This document shows positions 5,126 to 10,212 of a stretch of DNA of 15,093 nt, piece by piece. Origin of the DNA: Candidatus Omnitrophota bacterium (lineage in GTDB: Bacteria; Omnitrophota; Gorgyraeia; Gygaellales; Profunditerraquicolaceae). The position numbers were made by a program, and so were the translations under genes. The notes under the pieces were generated by a model that was not told where the DNA came from, searched no databases, and saw only the letters and a program-made list of their open reading frames with translations. Each line of letters starts with the position of its first letter. Within the stretch, counting starts at the first letter, position 1. The stretch is taken from positions 1-15,093 of the forward strand of contig JAQUON010000021.1 of the NCBI GenBank assembly GCA_028717045.1, read 5' to 3'.

Positions 5126-6626
5126 TCTTTAAAATGGTCAGTTGAGAAATCAGCATAAAGGCGCTATTTAATAACCAATACAAGACCAGTCCTGAAGGCA
5201 TATTATAAAACAAAAACCCGAAAAGTAAAGGGAAAATAATCATCATCATTTTTTGCTGCTCAGCTGCTTCAGGGCTTGAAGCCACCTGTGATGATTTTTG
5301 CTGGACGAACATTATTATTACCATAAGGATGGGTAAAAGATTAAATTCTTTCCCCGCAAAAGACAATCTATCTGGCTCAGACAGATCTCGTATCCAAAGG
5401 AATTCCGCCCCCTTTAAAGCAATAGAGCGCATCAGCGCCTGATATAATGCAAAGAATATGGGCAATTGCAACAATAAAGGCAAACAGCCTCCGAAGGGAT
5501 TAACTTTGCTACTTTTGTAAAGCTCCATTATTTCTTGGTTAAGTTTTTTGGGGTTATCTTTGTATTTCTTCTTAAGTTCTTCTAATTGCGGCTGCAGGCT
5601 CTGCATTTTTTTCATTGAATGCATTTGTTTTAAAGTCAAAGGAAAGAGCAAAAGATAAATCAAAAAACTCAGAATAACTATCGCCCAGCCCCAATTATGG
5701 ACTAGTTTAAATATAGCTTCGAGTAATTTCAATAGAATCTGTGAAATGATATCAAAAGCGCCAAAATGAATGACAGAGGCCCATTCTGGCTTAAGATTAC
5801 TAATTAAACTAAGATCCTGCGGGCCAAAATATGCATTAAATTTTCCTATAAACAATTGTCCTGGTAGGAGTTGTAATCTTGGGAATTTTAAACCCACTAA
5901 TGATTCCTTATTGCTTGTTTTATCAATAAAACCTGCGAAGCCTTTACCTTCAGCTGAAATAATCGCGCAAAAATAACGGTCCCTTAAACCAAGAAAGCTT
6001 ACTTCTGACGCTTCAATGGATTTCCTTCCATTAACACGTATAATTTTATCTTTTGTGGCCAAAATAGCCTCTTGGAATCGTTCCTGCATAGAATTTTTAC
6101 CAAAATTAAGTGCGCCCAAAACCATGGAAGGATAAAAATCAAGCTTCTCAGTTGATAAGTTCTCGACCGATAGCTCTAACTTTATATTATACAAAGAGTT
6201 ACCAAAAATAAATCTTTTATTAATGATTTTTTCTACGTCCTGATGTTTAAAACTAATCTCGTTTTGACCAATATGCTCTACTGTAAAGTTCAGTTCATTA
6301 TCAACTAACCAAAAACCATTTTGTATTTGAAATGGGTATTTTTTATAACGTTTAAAAATGATTTCTCTGACCGAAGCGGTTTTTTCGTCGAAAACTATTT
6401 CGGTGTTCTCGAAAGGGAAAATAAGAGGGGGCGGCAATGCAGAGGGAATTTCTCTAACCGACACCTGGCGCCCTGGCCCAGGCGTTTCTTGCGTAAGTTG
6501 GTTTATTATAGTATTTTGTGTTATAACTGTTTTATTTTCAATATGATAAGTGCGATTTATAAATGACGCCCAAAGCATTGAAACCATGAATGACAAAGCT
6601 ACGGCTAATAATATTCTTTTTCCCAT
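5106..6626 (-). CDS. yidC: Membrane protein insertase YidC (Oxa1 family)
   Basis: Inserts and folds inner-membrane proteins, alone or with SecYEG. The 506-aa product has an N-terminal membrane anchor (about 4-22), a large extracytoplasmic P1 domain (about 30-285) as in Gram-negative YidC, then the conserved insertase core from about 305: TM2 WGWAIVILSFLIYLLLFPLT (312-331), a cytoplasmic helical hairpin rich in Lys (332-375), KVNPFGGCLPLLLQLPIFFALYQAL (374-398), and further membrane segments near 430-441, 461-474 and 478-497. The hydrophilic-groove Arg (E. coli R366) aligns with Tyr324. The body is AT-rich by eye compared with gmk or gyrA. ATG at 6626 lies 11 nt after yidD with no clear Shine-Dalgarno sequence. 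The gene sits between yidD and jag, the classic order. Confidence 0.96.
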   Translation of the reverse strand: MGKRILLAVALSFMVSMLWASFINRTYHIENKTVITQNTIINQLTQETPGPGRQVSVREIPSALPPPLIFPFENTEIVFDEKTASVREIIFKRYKKYPFQIQNGFWLVDNELNFTVEHIGQNEISFKHQDVEKIINKRFIFGNSLYNIKLELSVENLSTEKLDFYPSMVLGALNFGKNSMQERFQEAILATKDKIIRVNGRKSIEASEVSFLGLRDRYFCAIISAEGKGFAGFIDKTSNKESLVGLKFPRLQLLPGQLFIGKFNAYFGPQDLSLISNLKPEWASVIHFGAFDIISQILLKLLEAIFKLVHNWGWAIVILSFLIYLLLFPLTLKQMHSMKKMQSLQPQLEELKKKYKDNPKKLNQEIMELYKSSKVNPFGGCLPLLLQLPIFFALYQALMRSIALKGAEFLWIRDLSEPDRLSFAGKEFNLLPILMVIIMFVQQKSSQVASSPEAAEQQKMMMIIFPLLFGFLFYNMPSGLVLYWLLNSAFMLISQLTILKNAKTHA

Positions 6627-6637
6627 TTTTTTAACGG

Positions 6638-6850
6638 TTAAAGCAGCGGATCATACCCGGCATTTTTGTTCAGGGGATGGCAACGCAAGAGCCTTCCTGT
6701 GCCCTTTAAGCCACCTTTGATTATCCCATATTTTATTATGGCTTGCTTATAATACTCGGAGCAGCTCGGCCAGAAACGACAGCAAGGGGGGAGGAATACG
6801 CGTATATGACGCTGATAAAAATCAATGAGGCGCACTGCCAAGGACTTCAT
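6638..6850 (-). CDS. yidD: Membrane protein insertion efficiency factor YidD
   Basis: A 70-aa small protein that associates with the inner membrane and assists YidC-dependent insertion. The family core is clear: CCRFWPSCSEYYKQAI (23-38), with the paired cysteines, and LLRCHPLNKNAGYDPLL at the C-terminus (54-70). An N-terminal amphipathic helix SLAVRLIDFYQRHIR precedes it. The start ATG at 6850 shares one base with the rpmH stop codon, with a Shine-Dalgarno-like AGAGGA about 10 nt upstream. rnpA, which normally separates rpmH and yidD, is not present. Confidence 0.95.
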   Translation of the reverse strand: MKSLAVRLIDFYQRHIRVFLPPCCRFWPSCSEYYKQAIIKYGIIKGGLKGTGRLLRCHPLNKNAGYDPLL

Positions 6851-6987
6851 TATACAGAGATCCTCTTTCTTCCTTTGCGCCTCCTGCGCGCAAGAACCTG
6901 CCTACCTGATTTAGTAACCATTCTCCGTCGGAAACCATGACGGCGCTTTGCAACAATTCGCGTGGGTGTTTTAATATTTTTTTTCAT
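6850..6987 (-). CDS. rpmH: 50S ribosomal protein L34
   Basis: A 45-aa, strongly basic protein that translates from ATG at 6987 to TAA at 6852-6850. It shows the L34 pattern: MKKNIKTPTRIVAKRRHGFR, then RRMVTKSGRQVLARRRRKGR and a final KRISV. The usual beginning (KRTYQPS) is changed to KKNIKTPTRI, but the HGFR-RRM-TKSGR-VLARRR-KGR core is diagnostic. A Shine-Dalgarno AAGGAG lies 9 nt upstream. It is the first gene of the minus-strand operon starting at the promoter at 7091-7118 and overlaps yidD by one base. Confidence 0.96.
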   Translation of the reverse strand: MKKNIKTPTRIVAKRRHGFRRRMVTKSGRQVLARRRRKGRKRISV

Positions 6988-7052
6988 TTCTACCTGCTCC
7001 TTGCCTGCCTTGCGTTAACCGCAGCGCGCGTCGCGTATTTTAAAAAGCGCTT

Positions 7053-7073
7053 CCGCGGCCATCGCGGTTTTTT
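7053..7073 (+). terminator. Short GC hairpin with T-run in the rpmH leader
   Basis: ccgcg (7053-7057), loop gccat, cgcgg (7063-7067), then six T (7068-7073). Read on the plus strand it looks like a small intrinsic terminator, but no plus-strand transcript is expected here. It lies in the roughly 97-nt 5' leader of the minus-strand rpmH mRNA, where the same hairpin would form and is followed a few bases later by CGCTTTTT. It could be an attenuator or an L34 leader structure. Weak call. Confidence 0.3.
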
Positions 7074-7090
7074 AAAAGAATAGGTTTTTG

Positions 7091-7118
7091 ATTATAACAT
7101 AAAATCCATTCAAGTCAA
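7091..7118 (-). promoter_or_regulatory. Predicted sigma-70 promoter of rpmH-yidD-yidC-jag
   Basis: Minus strand: -35 TTGACT (7118-7113), 16-nt spacer, perfect -10 TATAAT (7096-7091). Predicted start about 7084, giving a leader of about 97 nt to rpmH. It is back to back with the dnaA promoter, with 35 bp of AT-rich DNA between the two -35 boxes. Confidence 0.75.
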
Positions 7119-7153
7119 TCCCTTTTGTTTCTAAAAATTAAAGAATTATTTGT

Positions 7154-7181
7154 TTGACTGAAGGAAAAGTTATTGTATAAT
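7154..7181 (+). promoter_or_regulatory. Predicted sigma-70 promoter of dnaA
   Basis: Plus strand: -35 TTGACT (7154-7159), 16-nt spacer, perfect -10 TATAAT (7176-7181). Transcription would start near 7188, leaving a leader of about 150 nt that runs through the DnaA-box cluster at 7261-7318. DnaA bound there could autoregulate its own gene. The 353-bp gap between rpmH and dnaA (6988-7340) holds this promoter, the divergent rpmH promoter, the small hairpin at 7053-7073 and the DnaA boxes; nothing else was recognised in it. Confidence 0.75.
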
Positions 7182-7260
7182 ATTTTTCCTTTACCGGTCA
7201 TCGGTTGTTTGATATAATAAATTCTGCTTGTGTGCTCTTCATTGGCAGCGAGGACAGCCA

Positions 7261-7318
7261 TTATACAGAAACGTTAATATCCACAAGTTTATACACTCTG
7301 TGCATAAGCTGTGGAAAG
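7261..7318. promoter_or_regulatory. DnaA-box cluster upstream of dnaA (oriC, left part)
   Basis: Against the consensus TTATNCACA: perfect box TTATGCACA on the minus strand at 7307-7299; one-mismatch boxes ATATCCACA (7277-7285, plus), TTATACACT (7289-7297, plus) and TTATACAGA (7261-7269, plus); and a weak CTTTCCACA (7318-7310, minus). Five candidates in 58 bp immediately upstream of dnaA is well above chance. They form the left half of a bipartite origin and overlap the dnaA leader. Confidence 0.8.
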
Positions 7319-7340
7319 CAAATTTGGCAAGGCTTTGATT

Positions 7341-8678
7341 ATGGAAGACTCTATAGTAAACAGCTGGGAGGCAATCTGCGCGCGCCTGAAGGATTCCCTG
7401 GGCAGCTCAATCTTTGAAACTTGGATAGAGCCCCTCAGATTGGAGGGGGCCAATAACACCACTCTGCGCCTGGAGGCGCCGGATACTTTTTTTAAAGAGT
7501 GGGTTGAGCGGCATTATAAAACAGCGATCCAGAATACTTGTCTGGAAATCACAAAAAAGGGCCTTTCCGTTGAATTCTCGGTAGCGCCCGCCGATCAAAG
7601 TAAAAACGTAAAGGCGCCCGCAATAAAAGCAAAAACAAAGCCTGTTGAGCAACCCGGCGGCCTGGGGTTGAATTCAAAGTATACCTTCGAAAATTTTGTC
7701 GTCGGTCCGTCGAACCGCTTTGCCCACGCATATTCCTTACAAGTCGCGGAGGCGCCTGCGAAAGCATATAATCCGCTTTTTATATACGGGAAGGTTGGGT
7801 TGGGCAAAACGCACCTCATGCAGGGAATATGCCATCGCGTCCACCTTAAATTCAATACAATGAAAATATGCTATACCACCTCTGAGCGTTTTACCAACGA
7901 ACTTATCGATGCAATTCAGCATCACGCAACCAATGCCTTCAGGCAACGTTACCGCAGCGTTGACGTGCTGGTAATTGATGATATCCATTTTATCGCCGGC
8001 AAGGAATCCACCCAAGAAGAATTCTTCCATACCTTCAACGCCCTCTACGATGCCCATAAACAAATAATAATCTCTTCCGACCGACCGCCAAAAGAGATTG
8101 CAAACCTACAGGAAAGGCTTGTATCTCGGTTCAGCTGGGGCTTGACCACTGATATCCAACCCCCCGATTTTGAAACAAGGGTGGCGATTCTTAAGAAAAA
8201 AATCGAGCGCGAGCCCGTAAAGGTGCCCGACGATGTATTGTTCTTTATCGCCCAAATTATTAAAACCAATATCAGGGAACTAGAAGGAGCGCTGGTGCGC
8301 ATTATTGCGTATTCGTTATTGGAGGAAAAAATAATCACGCTGGATTTGGCCAAAGAAGTACTTAAAGATTTATGCAAAGAGCCGAAGAAACTTATTACCG
8401 TGGATTTTATCCAGCGCTGTGTTTCGGAAGAGTTTGGGGTTTCTTTGTATGATTTTAAGGCAAAGCGCCGGAATAAAAACATCGTGTTGCCAAGGCAAGT
8501 GGCTATGTACCTAAGCCGCGAATTAACCGAGTTGTCGTTGCCCGAAATAGGAAGTTATTTTGGGGGCAAAGACCACACTACCGTATTACATGCATATAAT
8601 AAAATTAAGGAGAATTTAGGGAAAGACCAGGATTTACAAAATAGGGTTAACTCACTTATCGCCATTATTCAACAATAA
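7341..8678 (+). CDS. dnaA: Chromosomal replication initiator protein DnaA
   Basis: AAA+ initiator that binds DnaA boxes and opens the origin. In the 445-aa product: domain I (about 1-80, with W9 and WIEPLRLEG), a short linker domain II (about 81-112), AAA+ domain III with Walker A GKVGLGKT at 150-157, Walker B VLVIDDIHF at 209-217, sensor I IIISSDRPP at 242-250, RLVSRFSWGL at 259-268 and sensor II NIRELEGAL at 310-318, and domain IV with the DNA-binding signature GGKDHTTVLHA at 408-418. ATG at 7341 was chosen because it gives the normal N-terminus and has an AAGG Shine-Dalgarno 8 nt upstream; an in-frame GTG at 7311 lies inside a DnaA-box candidate. Confidence 0.97.
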   Translation: MEDSIVNSWEAICARLKDSLGSSIFETWIEPLRLEGANNTTLRLEAPDTFFKEWVERHYKTAIQNTCLEITKKGLSVEFSVAPADQSKNVKAPAIKAKTKPVEQPGGLGLNSKYTFENFVVGPSNRFAHAYSLQVAEAPAKAYNPLFIYGKVGLGKTHLMQGICHRVHLKFNTMKICYTTSERFTNELIDAIQHHATNAFRQRYRSVDVLVIDDIHFIAGKESTQEEFFHTFNALYDAHKQIIISSDRPPKEIANLQERLVSRFSWGLTTDIQPPDFETRVAILKKKIEREPVKVPDDVLFFIAQIIKTNIRELEGALVRIIAYSLLEEKIITLDLAKEVLKDLCKEPKKLITVDFIQRCVSEEFGVSLYDFKAKRRNKNIVLPRQVAMYLSRELTELSLPEIGSYFGGKDHTTVLHAYNKIKENLGKDQDLQNRVNSLIAIIQQ

Positions 8679-8731
8679 ATGCATTTTTTTTCAACAAGCG
8701 GCGCATATGTAATCGGGAGGCGTGTATCATG

Positions 8732-8800
8732 TTATGCGGTTATGCACAACACACACACATCTTATTACTACTACTATTTTTTTATCTCTATTAAAAAATC
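8732..8800 (+). other. Basal origin-unwinding element between dnaA and dnaN (oriC, right part)
   Basis: A perfect DnaA box TTATGCACA (8740-8748), preceded by a half-matching TTATGCGGT (8732-8740), is followed by a CA-repeat spacer (8749-8760) and then five DnaA-trio triplets TTA TTA CTA CTA CTA (8762-8776). Read 3' to 5' on the complementary strand these are AAT AAT GAT GAT GAT, matching the known trio consensus. An AT-rich stretch (8777-8800) follows, suitable as the melting site. The 143-bp gap between dnaA and dnaN holds nothing else recognised apart from the dnaN ribosome-binding site. Confidence 0.82.
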
Positions 8801-8821
8801 GTAATACTATAAGGAGGCGCC

Positions 8822-9913
8822 ATGAAGTTAAAAATTACCAAGGAAATACTCTTAAATAGTATTGATATATTACAAAATATTATTAATACCAAAACATCGT
8901 TACCCATATTATCAAATATTTTAATTGAAACATATCAGGGTAAGCTTAGGTTCACCGCCACCGATCTTAATATAGGTATTACCTGTGTAGTTCCTGTGGA
9001 TATTCAGGAACCGGGGGCAGTTACTATACCCGCCAGGAGGTTCGGTGGTATTATCCGGGAATTATCCGAAGAAAAAATCGAAATCACCACTAAAAAAAAC
9101 CACCTCATGATTATTGATGCCGGATTATGCCAATTTAAGATTATGGGGTTACCCGCCGAGGATTTCCCTAAATTACCCGAATTAAAAGATAGGGAGGTTT
9201 TACAATTAGAGCAGGGTGTTCTTAAAGAAATGTTACGCTTAACTTCTTTTGCGGTTTCTTTTGACGAAACAAGGTATATATTAAATGGTATATTATTTAA
9301 ATTTTTAAATAATTCACTCACCATGGTAGCTACCGATGCCAAAAGGCTTGCAGTAATTGAGAAAAAATTATCTCAAGGTATCAACAAAGACCTACAGGTT
9401 ATTATCCCCATCAAAACCATTCAGGAGCTTAATAGGAACCTGAAGGACGAGGGTGTGGTTTCTATGATTATAGGGCCGAATCAGGTTTTGTTTGATTTTG
9501 GGGATATTACCATCATCTCTCGGCTTATTGAAGGAGAATTCCCCAGCTACCAACAGGTAATCCCGCCGGAGGCAACCCAGAAAATCAAACTAAGCCGCGA
9601 CCAGTTATTATTAGCGGTCCGCAGGGCGGCTTTATTATCCACCCCCGATTACCAGGCGATTAAAATGGAGGTGTTTAAAGATAAGCTGGTAGTTTCGAAG
9701 TCAACACCAGACGTGGGCGAATCGAGAGAGGAACTCGCGATTAATTATGCGGGCAAAGAGATGGTGGTTGGGTTTAACCCAAACTATCTAATTGACATAC
9801 TGAAAAATACCACCGAAGACACAATAGAGCTAGAAATCACCGGCAGCGAAAGCCCGGGAGTAATGCGCAACAAAGGATATGTATATATTGTATTGCCTAT
9901 GCGCCTGGGTTAA
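8822..9913 (+). CDS. dnaN: DNA polymerase III beta subunit (sliding clamp)
   Basis: Ring-shaped clamp that tethers polymerase III and other replication proteins to DNA. The 363-aa product (E. coli 366 aa) begins MKLKITKEILLNSIDILQNI, contains TKTSLPILSNILIE, LRFTATDLNIGITC and VTIPARRFGGIIRELSE in the first domain, TMVATDAKRLAVIEK in the second, LIEGEFPSYQQVIP, and the typical end YIVLPMRLG. Start ATG at 8822 has a strong Shine-Dalgarno AAGGAGG (8811-8817), although only 4 nt away. The 5' half is visibly AT-rich, with Leu mostly TTA, while the 3' part (from about 9540) is richer in GC codons. The gene leads dnaN-dciA-gyrB-gyrA, with 2 nt to the next gene. Confidence 0.97.
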   Translation: MKLKITKEILLNSIDILQNIINTKTSLPILSNILIETYQGKLRFTATDLNIGITCVVPVDIQEPGAVTIPARRFGGIIRELSEEKIEITTKKNHLMIIDAGLCQFKIMGLPAEDFPKLPELKDREVLQLEQGVLKEMLRLTSFAVSFDETRYILNGILFKFLNNSLTMVATDAKRLAVIEKKLSQGINKDLQVIIPIKTIQELNRNLKDEGVVSMIIGPNQVLFDFGDITIISRLIEGEFPSYQQVIPPEATQKIKLSRDQLLLAVRRAALLSTPDYQAIKMEVFKDKLVVSKSTPDVGESREELAINYAGKEMVVGFNPNYLIDILKNTTEDTIELEITGSESPGVMRNKGYVYIVLPMRLG

Positions 9914-9915
9914 CA

Positions 9916-10212
9916 ATGGATGCCATTAAAGATACCGTGCAGGCGCTACTTTCCCAGTGGCGCAGGAAACAAAGACACTGCAAGGATAGTTACGAGCGGT
10001 ATGTAAAAAAAATATTGACAAAAAGGGAAATAAAGCATATTACATTAAATAATTTCAAGAGTGGCACGCTTACGCTTTACATCGACTCTTCCGGTTGGCT
10101 GTACCACTTGCAGTTAAAAAAAGACCAATTGTTAAGACAAATCCAGGCAGATTGTCCTGAAGTAAGGGAGATGCGGTTTTTTCTCGGTGAGCATAATGAA
10201 AAAAAAGACTGA
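9916..10212 (+). CDS. DUF721 / DciA-like protein
   Basis: A 98-aa protein with the DUF721 fold pattern: an N-terminal basic helix (QWRRKQRHCKDSYERYVKK), then a short beta-rich half, TLYIDSSGWLYHLQLKKDQLLRQIQ (52-76), resembling the family's SxxWxxELxxLKxxLLxxI motif, and a C-terminal VREMRFFLGE strand. DciA is the ancestral bacterial loader or operator of the replicative helicase DnaB in bacteria lacking DnaC or DnaI, and DUF721 genes often sit between dnaN/recF and gyrB, as here. It starts 2 nt after dnaN without its own Shine-Dalgarno sequence, suggesting coupling, and overlaps gyrB by 17 nt. The sequence is divergent, so the family assignment rests on motif plus location. Confidence 0.75.
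   Translation: MDAIKDTVQALLSQWRRKQRHCKDSYERYVKKILTKREIKHITLNNFKSGTLTLYIDSSGWLYHLQLKKDQLLRQIQADCPEVREMRFFLGEHNEKKD

Noticed and set aside
6850..6987. A hidden rnpA overlapping rpmH in another frame, as in Thermus
   Set aside because: The alternative minus-strand frame I could read stops early (15-codon frame ending at 7015), and no RNR-type motif was seen in any frame.
7015..7062. Minus-strand 15-codon open frame in the rpmH leader, a possible leader peptide
   Set aside because: It has no Shine-Dalgarno sequence and no attenuation-type codon run, and it overlaps the small hairpin; chance is enough to explain it.
7311..7340. GTG start giving DnaA ten extra residues
   Set aside because: It lies within a candidate DnaA box, has no ribosome-binding site, and the ATG at 7341 gives the family-typical N-terminus with an AAGG site upstream.
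8045..8482. Open frames antisense to dnaA, gyrB and gyrA
   Set aside because: All are shadows of long, fully recognised genes on the other strand, with low-complexity Ser/Leu/Arg-rich translations.
8684..8700. T-run after dnaA as an intrinsic terminator
   Set aside because: The preceding palindrome aaatgcattt has no loop and few GC pairs, so no stable stem forms.
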